Part shown: positions 20,390 to 32,520 of the stretch, one piece after another
Layout of the letters: each line of letters begins with the position of its first letter
Numbering within the stretch: the stretch's first letter is position 1
DNA from: Yponomeuta sedellus
Lineage: Eukaryota; Arthropoda; Insecta; Lepidoptera; Yponomeutidae
DNA: 64,000 nt
Reading direction: 5' to 3'
NCBI GenBank assembly: GCA_934045075.1
Contig: OW203724.1
Coordinates: forward strand, 20,551,721-20,615,720
Translations under genes and position numbers: made by a program
The notes under the pieces: generated by a model
What the model was told of the DNA's origin: nothing
Databases searched by the model: none
The model's input: only the letters and a program-made list of their open reading frames with translations

Positions 20390-22189
20390 ACTGTGAGCGT
20401 GGGTGTTGCTTATGCAAATTCAGAAATGGACGTAAGTTACAACGAGTTTACAAACCACGGCAAAAAACTGCACACGTCCGCCAGCGATTCCTCAACTGTA
20501 ACCGAGCCGGTTTGAAAATCGCCCGGAGAAAGGGGCACAATTACTGAATTTCCTGGGGCCAACATTGGGCAGTTAGCGGGCAGTGATTTGTTCAACGAAC
20601 GGCGGCAAAAAACCGCTCACCTAATGGCCGGCCTAGCGAGCGCCTAGCACGCGTTATTCCCGCTGGAAATATTCCCAAATGAAAGTGATTTAAAATTGAA
20701 TTACTAATAACTGGTTGTCTGAAAGAGATTGCTTTTAGCGATAAGACCACCAATTGTAAACTGCAAGAATATAATAAAACGAGCACCCATTATCCTGACA
20801 AATATGCTGCTACCAAGTTTCCAAATGGACAGTAATTCAACTAAATTTATGGTTACTATCAATATATGGCTTGTTACTGTTGATTTTCAAAATCCGTAAA
20901 TGTCATTTAGATGTTTTAAAAGTAGATAGATAAATAAATAATTTATTACTACTTTTGTCATGAGCAGTCCCAAAACAAGTTTTCGTTCATACTATTGTCA
21001 AGAAAGTAGGTAAGTTTATGATGTTGGCGTTTTTTATTCTAAAATATTTAACTACTATCATTCTAGTGTAAAACGAACGTTAGAATGACATTTTTCCAAA
21101 AAATACAAATAATCTGTGAATAATATAATTTACGTGTAATTTCCTTATCTATGATGTGAAATAATCTAATTAAATTTATACTACTTATAAAATGAAGTAT
21201 AATTTGTAACTATAGTCAATATTTAGCACAATGCACATTATATCACCCATATAGTGCCCATGTAGTTCTTGATGTAAGTAGGTACCAACCAACCACCCCG
21301 ACTCATTTATTGGGTGTTGTACAAAGTCACTAAAAAATTTCCCAGGAGGTGGACACCAGCACCTATCATGTACCAGAGTAAACCTCTATCGCTAACCAAC
21401 AAACCTAGAGAATAGATTACGTGAAAACATCTCATAGTGTTAAGACGTGACGTTATGTGGGGTGTCCACAACATAAATAATTCGATAGTATAGGTAAAAA
21501 TTTTTGGGAACATTGGAAATTTAAATTCTAGGAAACGGCACATCAGAATATGGAAACTAAGTGCATGCTAGGCAGTAGTGTGAGAGATTAATGACCTCGG
21601 TCAACTCCAGCGTTTTTTTGGCTGCGCGGTTAATCTTTACGCGGATTGCGACATACTTTTTTGGAGTGGGAAAACATTACCGAGCTTCGTATGGGGCTGT
21701 TAACTGTGTGGTTTTTTTTGGCATTATTTCTAAAAACCCACACCAATTTACGTAAGACTGATTAATGATAGCTGCATAAATTAACTACGGCGGAAAAAGT
21801 ACCAAGTTTCTAAATAAGGGTTCTTACATAATATTGCAATACTATAGAAGTGTACATATATAACATTTGCCATGGTAACTGCCGGCCAACCCCTCTGAAC
21901 TACAGGCGTTTGTTTACTTTAAGATGTATTCATTGAAAATAATTTATATATAATGATTCTGAGTAGCTATTTTGCACAAAAAAAACTACACATTACTTAT
22001 TCGTAGTACTGTAACAAGTTATTTCATCAGAAATAAATTAATCTAATCTAATACTCTATTTTAGCTACTAAAGTCCAAACATGTAATAATATAAATATCT
22101 CTTGTTATAGTGTTTATTTTTTATGATTTTTTCTGCGTATATTTAGTAGGTCTATGAATAGGTCGTAGGATGATTAATATGGCTAAACA
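20390..22189. other. No supported gene
   Basis: About 1.8 kb of AT-rich DNA. Short minus frames (20592-20786, 21307-21543) are unrecognised. No repeat shared with the rest of the window was spotted. Confidence 0.5.
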
Positions 22190-22209
22190 ATATTAGCGGG
22201 GTCAGCTAG
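22190..22209 (+). mobile_element. Possible Helitron-like 3' terminus
   Basis: GCGGGGTCAGCTAG followed by T fits a Helitron CTRR-3' end. It resembles the end of the insertion at 57656-57850 (GGGTCAGATAG). The start of this element was not located. Confidence 0.4.
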
Positions 22210-22597
22210 TAAAATTATCTATTGGTAGTTTGATAGAGCACATGAGTTTTGCAGTTACTCCTCATCATGAGAAGACTCTTTGAAAGGACTTGGCAAGATT
22301 ACATTTTTAGAGTACTTTGTCCAGTAGACATTTTACGGTCGCTAACTTGCACGAGTAACTTGTTTAATTAGACAATAAATATGTAATACAAACGTTGCTC
22401 AGTTTATTATCTTTTTACGCCATTTACGTCCGGAACGGCGCGTAAAACCAAAAACTCTATGACTTCGTTTATATTCAGCTTTATATCCGCATCAATATGC
22501 ATGCATTTGTAGCAGTTTTCGTCTGAAACTCGATAGATGTGTGTTTGGATAAAGGCGTGGTGGCTAGCTGTGTGGATAAATCAGTTGCTTCATATTC

Positions 22598-22889
22598 GTG
22601 ATTGGAATCAATCACTTGATTGGAATCAATCAGTTGGGTGAAGCAACAACAGGCGCGGCCATGTACTGGATGGGTGACCATCTCGTGACTACCGTTAGTG
22701 GCATTTTTCCGAGCGCTTCCATGCTTCGCAAGGCACATTAAGCCGTTGGTGCCGGCTGTCGTGTAATGGCAGTCATTAAGCCATTTCAGAGGCCTTATGG
22801 GCGGCTTTATAACTAATATGGTCTAACCTTCCTGCGATACAGGAAGAGACCCGTGCCCCAACAGTGGGGACATATAAAGGGTTGACATC
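22598..22889 (+). mobile_element. 5S-derived SINE with head duplication
   Basis: The head carries GATTGGAATCAATCA twice in tandem (22608-22645). Then come GAAGCAACAACAGGCGCGG and GGATGGGTGACC (box C-like), and the tail CAGTGGGGACATATAAAGGG. The 5'-most 20 bases are diverged. Part of the tail region around CTTACTGTCAG is deleted. Confidence 0.75.
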
Positions 22890-23195
22890 GAATATTCGTG
22901 AAGTTTTGGGTTCAAATCCCGGCATCCAAGCCTAGCCATAAGTATACTTGACTTATATGCGGTTCTTCCGTCTAGTTTTTCTCCAAAATAATCCTGATTA
23001 TGAAATGGATATCTAGTTTAACTTGTAGCGTTTATTAAATCTCAGCTTCTGTGCTATTATGAATGAAACCTATTTGAATTTTAATATTAGCACTGAAAGA
23101 CTACATTGTAAGGGAACTCGCGGCGAGATTTGGCTCTTCTGAAAATATATTTTTGTTGAAATTAGGCTGTTCATTAATTTATATTATTACATACC

Positions 23196-23246
23196 ACGGC
23201 TATGTCCAACAGTGGACTAACATATAGCCTGAAGAAGAAGAAGATA
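23196..23246 (+). mobile_element. RTE-type LINE 3' end fragment
   Basis: CGGCTATGTCCAACAGTGGA is followed by TATAGCCTGAAGAAGAAGAAG. Confidence 0.65.
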
Positions 23247-23439
23247 TACCATAATTCTTATCTAAGCTGATACAATGTCATAGTTATTGGACGAACTCAA
23301 AGTCAACCTGTACTGTCATTTAGATGACTGCTGAAAATTAAGTTTGTTTGTTGAAATCACTGGACAACTCAATTATGTCACACTTCTCAATGTGTATTTA
23401 GGATTACGAACTAGTTTGTAGTTAGTTTTCTAGGTGAGT

Positions 23440-23700
23440 GCTGAAAAACAGCGCCGTCTACAGGCATTGTTTTGTTTATGGCGGCACATGCTGAGCACAT
23501 ACCTTTGGTCGCCAACTATGAAGGACTCGAACCCGCGACCTCTGGCTAACCGTGTCAGCGCTCTCCCGACTGAGATGATGAGCGAGTACCCGGCATCAGT
23601 GAAATTTCGAACCTCTTTACAATACTCTCTGTATTGCAAACAGGCAGCGACATCTGGCTGAAGTAATTTGCATCAATTGCAGCCCTGAGTGCCTACTAAA
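23440..23700 (-). mobile_element. SINE-A unit with spacer, diverged
   Basis: On the minus strand a tRNA-like head (AGCTGAG-like box A region; B box CGGGTTCGAGTCC) is preceded by the SINE-A spacer (AGGTTCGAAATTTCACTGAT, GCAGATGTCGCTG-like words). The usual GCCTCTAAATAGG tail is replaced by another sequence, so this is a subfamily or a chimera. Frames at 23430-23639 and 23434-23661 are repeat by-products. Confidence 0.6.
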
Positions 23701-23765
23701 TAAATGCATTTTTACTTTCTTTACTATTGAGAATTGTCTACTTAGTCAACTAGTACCTAGACAAA

Positions 23766-24720
23766 TAGAATATTTTCGGGGCTACGTGATTAGTAGTAAT
23801 TTATTGCTATTTTACCTCGACGTTTCGACGACGTTACAGTCATCGTGGTGACGAGAAGAATGATGGCTGGCACCAGAGTGCTTAGTGCGAGTTTGACAGA
23901 TCCAATCGAATAACTTTACTACCGCGTTAATCGAGCATTGAGTAGTGAGTATGAGTAAGTTAACCGTTCGAACTGGCAAAACGCTGTCACAGTACAACCC
24001 GCACTCGCGTTTATTCGTGTTTTGGCTGGTAAACGTGTTCACTTCTCAACGTAAACCATTACAACTCGCACTCAGCAATTTTAATTTCCATACTTGTCGC
24101 TAGGTGGCGCTTCCTCGATGCCATAGAAATATGAGTTTACGTTAACGCGATCGAGTAGTTAAAAAACTCGCACTAAGCACTCAGAGTGCTTAGTGCGAGT
24201 TTGACAGATACAATCGAATAACTTTACTACCGCTTTAATCGAGCATTGAGTAGTGCGTATGAGTAAGTTAACCGTTCGAACTGGCAAAACGCTGTCACGT
24301 ACAACTCGCACTCGCGTTTATTCGTGTTTTGGCTGGTGAACGTGTTCACTTCTCAACGTAAACCATTACAACTCGCACTCAGCAATTTTAATTTCCATAC
24401 TTGTCGCTAGGTGGCACTTCCTCGATGCCATAGAAATATGAGTTTACGTTAACGCGATCGAGTAGTTAAAAAACTCGCACTAAGCACTCAGTTCGCATCT
24501 TCGGCTGACAAGGTTTCAGACTACCCTCAATCAGCCATCACAAATCACTATTAGGGTTGCGACACACTGCACTGACAATGTCGGACGATAAGCCATGCAA
24601 CTTTTTTCCACTCGAACACTTCTTGATGACCGGATCCCACGTTTGCGACAGTTTGAATACCGATTGAAATATTAATGTATTAATCCTAACTATGTGTTCT
24701 AGTCGCGAAAGTTAAAAAAA
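23766..24720 (-). mobile_element. PLE2 copy carrying a MITE dimer
   Basis: The left edge, TAGAATATTTTCGGGGCT, is the 3' end in minus sense. CGACGTTTCGACGACGTTAC is the reverse complement of the hairpin-GAAACGTCG motif. After the inserted MITEs, PLE2 resumes at 24491 (GTTCGCATCTTCGGCTGA) and ends with ACTATGTGTTCTAGTCGCGA at about 24683-24705. Confidence 0.75.
23876..24489. mobile_element. Two identical-type MITEs in direct tandem
   Basis: Copy 1 (23876-24182, 307 bp) and copy 2 (24184-24489, 306 bp) differ at only a few bases. Each begins GAGTGCTTAGTGCGAGTTT and ends with its exact reverse complement. They are separated by one A, and an A also borders each outer side. PLE2 sequence lies on both sides, so the dimer is one nested insertion or an insertion followed by duplication. 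Confidence 0.85.
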
Positions 24721-25312
24721 ATAGTTACACAAGTCCCACAGAATCAGCTCAAAGTATTACAGAGTATCGTAGGTATACAACTCTCACTTTACTTCTCCAT
24801 TTTGTCGTTTTTTTGTGAGGCTCAATTTTAAATTAATGGCTTTCAACATGTCTTGAGTTGTCGACCGAAATACAACAGCTCTCACTCCGTATCAGTTTGC
24901 CGAAAAATTGTTGCGTGAAAAATGCTTCCGACAATATTTTTCGCATTTGCATGAGACTTGTCACGGATAAAGGGTTTTAGCGGAGCGGGTTTTTATTATT
25001 CATTCAAATGCCGCCTGTCGAATGTTATTTGATGTGTCACCGCTCGCAGTCAACTGGCAAAAAAATATCGAAAATTCGAATGTAACTTAGTCCATGGATT
25101 TAGAGCTTTGTAGTACATTTCCAGTCACACAATAGCGTTGCAGTTTCAACATTTTGAAAGGAAAAAGGGATTTGTTAATTACTTATAACTTTAACGGCCC
25201 TGTAAATAACAGGTGTTTAAGTAATCACCTGTTTTTTTTGTAAGCAATTCTGTAAATTTCGTAAATTTTCATTAAAACTGGCTAAATCATTATGTCTATT
25301 ATGTATGATATC

Positions 25313-25486
25313 AACCCTTTGTAAGTCGCCATTGCTGGGACACGGGTCTTTTTCTGCATTGCAAAAAGGTTACCTAGGCCATCTTTCAGCACGGGGGCCA
25401 AGTCCGGGTTTGGTGGAGGATTGTAAGACAGTAGCGGGCCTTACTATCAGAAGTTATCAAGTCGTCTATAAAGCCTCTGACATGGC
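25313..25486 (-). mobile_element. 5S-derived SINE, 3' part
   Basis: The tail and middle portions are present on the minus strand (CCCAGCAATGGCGAC through AAGCCATGTCAGAGG). The 5S-like head is missing, as in a 5'-truncated insertion. Confidence 0.7.
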
Positions 25487-25653
25487 TTATGTAAACATAA
25501 TGCGTATAAAACGTAACTAAATAACCAATCACTTAGTCGGAAACAGATATCTTCTACGAGCGTTGTGCTAATTTTAAGAGGCGCTAAGACATAATTCTGA
25601 AATAATAGAGTTTTATTCAATTCAATTTATTTCAACGTAAAGAATTTACATTC

Positions 25654-25783
25654 TGTTTGCTGAATGTCAAAGTACAATGTAACAGGAAAGGGAAAGCCAC
25701 TGCTTTCGGGCCGTAGTGTTGTTTGCTGAATGTCAAAGTGCAAAGTAACATGAAAGGGAAAGCCTTCGGGACGTAGTGTAGTG
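25654..25783. repeat. Two-copy tandem repeat of about 66 bp
   Basis: TGTTTGCTGAATGTCAAAGT starts at 25654 and 25720. Both copies continue with GAAAGGGAAAGCC and end near CGTAGTGT. The minus frame 25627-25959 spans this and the adjacent SINE and is not a gene. Confidence 0.7.
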
Positions 25784-25869
25784 GTTGTATGGTTGTATCC
25801 AAATTTTTTTTTATGTAGCCTTAAAAGTCTTACTGCAGGCATAGGCTTTCTTTCAGAGAAATAGTCGTC

Positions 25870-26046
25870 ATTATCAACCCTTATATATAACCACTGTTGG
25901 GGCACGGGCCTCTTCCTGCATCGCAGGAAGGTTAGGCCATACTCCACTACGGGGGACAAGTCCGGGTTGGCGCAGGATTGTAAGACAGTGGCGGGCCTTA
26001 CTGTCAGAAGTTACCAAGCCGCCCATAAGGCCTCTGACATGGCTTA
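25870..26046 (-). mobile_element. 5S-derived SINE, 3' part
   Basis: Minus-oriented tail and middle segment ending at the AGCCATGTCAGAGGCC block (minus-strand reading). It is truncated at the same place as the copy at 25313-25486. A SINE-C piece abuts it. Confidence 0.7.
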
Positions 26047-26160
26047 ACAGAGAAAGAGTATGGGCTTAACAACTACGTTTGCCCCCCCCCTCCCCTTCAC
26101 GAATTGGCAATTTCAAGCATTGAGGCATGTGAACACACCCTTGCTCACGATGCTTATCCT
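26047..26160 (-). mobile_element. SINE-C fragment
   Basis: GAAAGAGTATGGGCTTAA, a C-rich slip tract and GAATTGGCAATTTCAAGC match the 3' half of SINE-C in minus orientation. Confidence 0.55.
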
Positions 26161-26814
26161 CAAAAATTTAATACAAGATACTCAAAATTGCCCAAAACAA
26201 AAGTTAAAAAAATTATGAAAATAGAATAATAAATACACGATTTTATTTTCAAGAGATTACTGAACATGGCTGGCGTTAACTTGTCACATTATATACAGTC
26301 GTAGAATAAGAAAAGTGGTGGAGAGATGGCATTTTCACCGTTTATCACTGGATAACATCAAAGATCTACTTTACGAGCCGACGTCTGTATCTCGGACAGA
26401 TGATTACCTATAAAAAGTCCTATAAAAGCTTGAAAGGCCACTTCTGTACTAATGAAATAGTGTCACTATGAATTTGCCAAGAGAGTTAATTTTAGAGTCT
26501 TCAGTATGTTTCTAGTTGCGGATCGTAGATTATAAACATTTTTTTCTCTAATATAGCCTAAACAAGAACTTTGAATTGCACTTTAAACATATAGCACCGT
26601 AGTAGTTTTATCTATGTAAACGTTGGTTTATTATGTAATATGTAAAAAAATAGTAATAAAAATTTTGACCCTTTTTTTGTTTGCTCGATCTATATCTTTC
26701 TTCCATCATCTTCTCAATATGCCCAAACAAACATACCATCCCCAACGTTTTCTAATCAAACTATTTTATACTCGTAACTATTCCTCGTAATGTAGGTATT
26801 GTATTTAAATTCTT

Positions 26815-27425
26815 AGAATATTTTCGGGGCTTAATCGCGTAGTAATTTATTGCTATTTTACCTCGACGTTTCGACGACGTTACAGTCATCGTGGTCACGA
26901 GAAGACTGATGGCTGGCACCCGTTCGCATCTTCGGCTGATGAGGTTTCAGACTACCCTCAATCAGCCATCACAAAGCACTATTAGGGTTGCGACACACTA
27001 CACTGACAATGTCGGACGATAAGCCATGTGCCTTTTTTTCCACTCGTACACTTTTTGATGACCGGATCCCACGTTTGCGACAGTTTGAAACCACATTCCC
27101 GATTAAAATTTTTGTGTTTCTTAATTTCAACCGCTTCACGCACAATTCAGCTATAATAATGGCGATCGTTGGAAAGTACCGATGATTTGTATAATTCTAT
27201 CCAGTGGTTTGATCCTGATTCAAGCAGATGTTCCGCTATTGCTGACTTTTCCACCTGGCGGTTTTTGATAGCTGCGATATGTTCCTTGACTCTTTCAGCA
27301 ATGGTCCGCTTAGTTTGTCCGATATAAGAACTACCGCAACTGCAATCGACTTTGTACACACCTAGTGTTTGTTAGGGTATGGTGTCCTAACTATGTGTAC
27401 AAGTCGCGAAAGTTTAAAATATGTG
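26815..27425 (-). mobile_element. PLE2 copy with GIY-YIG remnant
   Basis: In minus sense: a terminal module (CGCGACTTGTACACATAG), the GIY-YIG coding remnant, the hairpin-GAAACGTCG motif (about 26861-26893) and the end AATATTCTA at 26814-26822. This is the best guide to PLE2 organisation in the window. Confidence 0.8.
27030..27359 (-). pseudogene. PLE2 GIY-YIG endonuclease fragment, frameshifted
   Basis: From 27359 leftwards, the frame reads VYKVDCSCGSSYIGQTKRTI then AERVKEHIAAI, the GIY-YIG core of a Penelope-like element. It ends at a TGA at 27147-27149. The family sequence continues in another frame just downstream (VREAVEIKKHKNFNRECGF, then WDPVIKKC). There is thus a frameshift near 27150. 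The first codon is GTG and the upstream RT domain is missing. Confidence 0.8.
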
Positions 27426-27429
27426 ATTT

Positions 27430-28115
27430 TAATTCTGTATGTTGTGTAGAAGTGTAAAAAAAAACAGCATTTAAATTTGCACTGTAAACAGAATTTCTTC
27501 CAATGTTCCGATAGACTTGATGAGAACTGGCATAGGTCCTATGCACAAGTTATAACGGTGAGACCACAACCATTTTATTCGTACACATTTTCCGCTGTGT
27601 GTGACTAACGCTTGTCAAGTCGTCTTGGATCACAAAATGAAACAATAGAACAGCCAGAAGGACTGGTTAATACAGATTCAATATTTCTTACGCCGAGTCT
27701 CCTGCTTTTGTTTCCAATCTATTTTCGATGTACAAAAACATTGTTTTTATTTGCTGCTCTTAAAAACAAAAAAGGTTTTGTCTCATGTGTATTAATCGCT
27801 TTCACGTGCACAAATAACTCTACAAGCACAAACTTAGTTCGCTATCATATTCTTAACCATTTGTTCAGTCTAGGTACGAAAATTGTCAAATAGGTTTTAA
27901 AATAACAAGTTCTAAGCGGAAGCCTTAATGTTATTTAAGGTAACTTTTATAACGCTATAAAAGAATTACAATCACATAAAAATAAAGATAAATAATGATT
28001 CATCGATAATTCAAACAACAGAACGCCAGAAAGTAATGGAATAAACTTCCTGGGCATCATTGTAATTAAGAATTTATATTATAATTTTAAATCTTTCAAA
28101 GTTAATTTAATTTAC
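27430..28115. other. No supported gene
   Basis: AT-rich. The plus frame 27612-27893 is unrecognised. Confidence 0.45.
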
Positions 28116-28123
28116 TAATGAAT

Positions 28124-28245
28124 TTTCACTGATGCCGGTGAGTCGCCCATTAGCTCTGTTGGAAAGAGCGCTGGCACGGATAGCCAGAGGTCGCGGGTTC
28201 TAAACCCGGCATGGGTGGAATTTTGAGCCTCTAAATAGGTTTTTA
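28124..28245 (+). mobile_element. SINE-A single unit
   Basis: A short spacer end (TTTTCACTGATGCCGGTGAG) leads to the tRNA-like head and the tail start GCCTCTAAATAGGTTTTTAA. The B box is mutated to GGTTCTAAACC. Flanking AATTTAATTTACT and AATTTATTTTAAG are too alike in composition to call a TSD. Confidence 0.7.
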
Positions 28246-29098
28246 ATTTATTTTAAGTCAAGTATTTAGATGTCAGAAACATACAATGTTGTCAAGTTTT
28301 TATTTTTGGATTAATAAAACTTTTTGTCGTATCTTATCTAACGTGCATATATTGTTAGCTTTTTCTACATCCTCATCACTAATCACGGACAAAGAATGGA
28401 CGGATACTCTGGTAGGGCTTAAACATCATGACACCAGTGGGTTACATATTTCTTTTATCTGAGTGTAAACCCAAACCATGTCAGGTTTTCGAAAGATAAT
28501 AAGCTAAATTTGGTATATACCTTAATCTTTGGCTTTTTCAAAGTTATTCTATGTCGCTGAGATAGTGGCGCAAAACTGTTTTGTTTACCCTCGACTTGAA
28601 TAACCTACGATGTAAAGATGAAAGCTCGTGTTAAGCATGGAGACATGAAACTTTTTAGACCACTTTTAGAAAACGACAATGAAGGCATTAACGGAAATGT
28701 AGCTCATTACAACTCCTTTTTAGATTGATCCTTTTTTATGCTTAAGTTACTGGAATAATTGACAGGCTTAAAGTTGAGCAACCATTTGAGCTTCTGCACG
28801 TCCTTATTCCGTGCAACGGTCACGGATTTCCCGCAGCTGTTTCAGAAATTCGTAAGTGCAAATGCACTCGGGGGCAGCACGGCACTAATTGACAGTTGGA
28901 TTGAAGCGTACTCGCGAGCGCAGTTTGACGTAAGTACAGAATAGGTACAGGCTGCGAAAAGAAATAGTTCTCGCCGTTTGATACCCACTCAATCTTACTC
29001 CGTGAGCGATAAAAGCTATCATTGAGTGCCGGACGTAAATACTCACTAGCAAATCAAGAGTACTTAAAATAAAAATATTTTCATATGGGTCAAATATG
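28246..29098. other. No supported gene
   Basis: No conserved frame. The short plus frame 28759-28944 has no recognised domain. Confidence 0.45.
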
Positions 29099-29443
29099 AA
29101 GCGCTCGTGTTAATGTCAATCACTTGAGTTAAGCAACAACAGGCGCGGTTAGGTGTAGGATGGATGACAGACCCGTAACTACCGCTGGTGGCATTTGTCC
29201 GAGCGCTTCCGTGCTTTGCAAGACACGTAAAGCCGTTGGTGCCGGCTGTCATGTAATGGCAGTCGTTAAGCCATGTCAGAGACCTTATAGGCGGCTTGAT
29301 AACTTCTGACAGTAAGGCCCGCCACTGCCTTACAATCCTCCACCAACCCGGACTTGGCCCCCGTGGTGGAGTATGGCCTAACCTTCCTGCGATGCAGGAT
29401 GAGACCCGTGCATCAGCAGTGGGGACATACAAGGGTTGATAAC
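29099..29443 (+). mobile_element. 5S-derived SINE, near full length
   Basis: The head is shortened by about 15 bases after GCGCTCGTG. Then come ATCACTTGAGTTAAGCAACA, GGCGCGGTTAGGT and GGATGGATGAC, the closest match in the window to the 5S internal control region. It ends AAGGGTTGATAAC. Possible TSD: GGTCAAATATGA (29088-29099) and GGTCAAAACATGA (29448-29460). The minus frame 29064-29531 is a by-product. Confidence 0.8.
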
Positions 29444-30464
29444 AATCGGTCAAAACATGACAATACTCTTGGCACGTAAGTTTGCGCTTTGCGAAGCGAA
29501 GATAACATAAATAATGATACATGCGTGACACTTAAGAATAGCTTCGTGCTTGTCTCATTTTAGTCTTGTGACCGCTATGGTGTTTTGGCTTATGCGTGTT
29601 CCATAACATGTATGTTATCTGCCTATTGTGCCAGATAACATATTACATGTATGTAACATTACATACTCATTATGTATGTAATCACAGAAATATCCGCTAC
29701 TATGTTTAACACAAAAACTATTTGTGTTCTTGAAAAACATGATTCACACATGAATTTCACCAAAATATATAGTCAACAAAATATTTTAATTAAAAACTGA
29801 GCGAGCGTAGAAACCCTCTATTTATTTATACACACTGAAAACACTCTCACAACCACAAAATACATAAAGAGAAAATAAAATTGGTGGCAAATATCACCTC
29901 ATTCCACTATCCAAACGATCCTAACACAATATATGAGGGAAACAATTCATCCATAGCCACCCCATCCTGTACTTGGGACTTTATTTCAATTTCGCCAACA
30001 ATACCCCGCGTTTTTTATGCCCACCTTAGCGGTTACCACGCGTACCGAAAACCGCCAATATTTCTGTGTAAACGTACACGACTTAAGCGGATTGAAGCTG
30101 GACGGGCGATACAAAGGGCATACTGGTTCTCTTGTGTGAGCGAGGGTGGCAATACGGTGTAACCGAGGTGGTGACAGGTTGTTTTCACTCACGGGCCTCG
30201 CAGCTTTAACAAAGGCGTTTCGAGATATACGAGTATATGCCACTTGAAAGCCGGACTGTTCTGAACTGATCAATCATAAAGGTTGTGCTAAGTTTACCGT
30301 TGCTTTTTTAGACGCGTTTTGTGAATGAATAATAATGAGGTAACATCCACACATAATCACGTGCCATGGTGCCAAACTGAAATATCCCGTGATATTATTA
30401 AGGACATCGGAAACGTTGAGAAACTCCTTGTTTGGATGTTTATACAAAGATCAACTGGAGTGAG
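29444..30464. other. No supported gene; small inverted repeat
   Basis: At about 29611-29652, ATGTTATCTG and CAGATAACAT face each other, with CATGTA words on both sides. Overlapping frames at 29881-30162 (plus) and 29986-30273 (minus) are mutually exclusive and unrecognised. Confidence 0.45.
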
Positions 30465-30900
30465 TGTTTAGAATAGAAGTTTGATTTTGGAACGCAGACT
30501 ACTTTGACCCCTTGGTTTTTGGTTGGAAAGCGTGTGGAGCGTTTGTTGGCCCAAATTGGTGTGGTAATTAGATTGCCGGGCTTGTATATTCGTGTGAAGT
30601 GTGAGATACGTTCCGGAACGGATCCCGTGTTAACACTTTTGGTTTTGGCGACGGATCGCCCAAAATAGTGGACAAATATACTGTGGTGAAACGCGGTGTC
30701 GTGCAAGTGCACTGCAGGTACGTAGCTTTCTGGGGAAAGAGCTCTTGGGGGTAGACGGGGAAGTCTAGGGATCCCCAAACCTCAGTGCACCCACCCCGGG
30801 CGGCGCCGGCTGCGAGTCGAGAGGCGCCGACGCAGACAGACTGTAAGTTGTTTTCTAATTAGTTTTTAGTATTAGTTTTTAATTGGGGCCTTACCCAACA
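30465..30900. mobile_element. Solo LTR, copy 1
   Basis: A 436 bp sequence with the standard terminal pattern TGTT...AACA (TGTTTAGAATAGAAG at the left, CCCAACA at the right). It is homologous over its length to 62332-62785. It is flanked by GTGAG and GCGAG (5 bp, one mismatch), as expected for retroviral-type integration. No internal gag/pol sequence lies next to either copy, so both are probably solo LTRs. The minus frame 30440-30778 falls inside and is not a gene. Confidence 0.75.
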
Positions 30901-32520
30901 GCGAGCTTAATAAATTAAAGTAATTAATATAAGTTATCAATATTAAAATGTCATTGACACTCCAAATGTATTTGGAAGTAAATACATTTTTATGGTTTCG
31001 CATTTTCGTTTCTTGGAAATAAAGTAATTGTCTTTTTTACAACGTCTGGCTGTAACTAAGTGTAAGGCCAAATTGAACAGATTAAGTGCGCCTTAGAATT
31101 TTAGTGTGACAAGTTGCATAAAGGAACTTATAAGACTATAAAAAAAATATCCATAAATAGAGCCTAAAATTGGTAAATTTTTCTCATATGGGTGTTAAAT
31201 TGCAATTTGGAGCTGTTTGGAAGACAAAAATACTCATACTTTTACGCAACATTTTTCCAAAAACTAATAAAGCAAAAAAGTGAAAATTGAAATGGTTAAA
31301 TAGTACCAGCAAATAACTTGATCCATACATTTTTTTATGAATAGTTTGTTTTCACCTAGGAAAGTGTGTCTAACACGGAGTATCTAATGGTCTAATATCT
31401 GCTTTTGGTTTTCTCACATCGCTCGTAGCACCGGCTACTGAGTGATCTTAAGCGATCACGAAGGTAAAACAACATAGGTCGCGGACAGTGGATATGTGAC
31501 CGTCTATGGGGAGGGACACTCTGTACTAAATGACTTTTCAAGAATATAGTGGCGCCATCTCCTAGTCTTCCCTGAAACCCACGAGTTACACTAGATGTCG
31601 CTGAGAATAATTTTTGTGGTAGAATGTTTTATTATTTTGTCTATAGATGTCGCACTACAAAAAAGCTGTTATTTTACTTTAGTAATTTAGTTTTTAATAT
31701 TTTATTTTATCTTAAGGGAGTAAAATATATAAATAAGTCAATTTAATAAGGTAAGTAAATGTGTCAAAAATATAATTCAATGACTTAGCTTATTTTTGTT
31801 AATGGCAAAATCATTGTTTTAAAATCAAACTTGAATTTCGAATTCGCAACGTTGTTTGGTTTGTTTGTTGCAGTTAAATGCAGTTCGTCTGAGTGTCCTT
31901 TTTTGTTAAATTTGAACTGTGGAAACCTCCAGAAAGTGCGTTTATAGTTGGTGCAGACATATTAACCGGATTTTGGATGGAAAACCGACATACAATGAAA
32001 AAATAATACAATGAAGGTGACGAGTGTAACTGTGTAAGGAAGCAGCTCAAAAGTATTATAACAAACATAAACACCTTAAAAGTTAGAAATAAATGTTATA
32101 TATCAACCATTTTATAATAAAATAAAAGTTTTATCTGTAAACCAAACTCATTTTATTTTGTACAATATCCAATAATTCGCATTATTATTGTAAATGGATT
32201 GTTATAGTTACTCTGAATTTGTATTGTTTTATTTTCTTTTTGTATGTGCAGTTGTTAAAAAAATTTTATGTTCAGGTACCTAGGTACCTTACGTACCTAA
32301 AAGATGTTAAAAATACTCAGCAAAACTATTTCAGAGTAACTATAGCAATACGCATAGCTATGTATAGGATCTATAACAATACGCATAGCTGTGTACACCT
32401 ATCTATAGCTAAAGAATGTTTCGAGATTCGGGGACGATTTCCAGATGGCGCTTTTACCAAGTTCGATCGTGTTGGCAGAAAAAGGCCGCGAGAGGACTCT
32501 CTAACTTATTATACTCTACG
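30901..32520. other. No supported gene
   Basis: AT-rich. A short imperfect duplication, ACAATACGCATAGCT, occurs near 32344-32390. No frame of interest. Confidence 0.45.

Noticed and set aside
29099..29200. A functional 5S rRNA gene
   Set aside because: Only the internal control region is similar; the outer stem and the 3' end do not match, and the unit continues into a SINE body.
29064..29531. A 155-residue protein on the minus strand
   Set aside because: It falls entirely in a 5S-derived SINE copy. Similar frames appear at every copy of the repeat (20056, 42316, 60778, 63082).
30440..30778. A 112-residue minus-strand protein
   Set aside because: It lies in the solo LTR. The similar frame at 62390-62572 is in the second LTR, so the similarity is of repeat DNA, not of a gene family.
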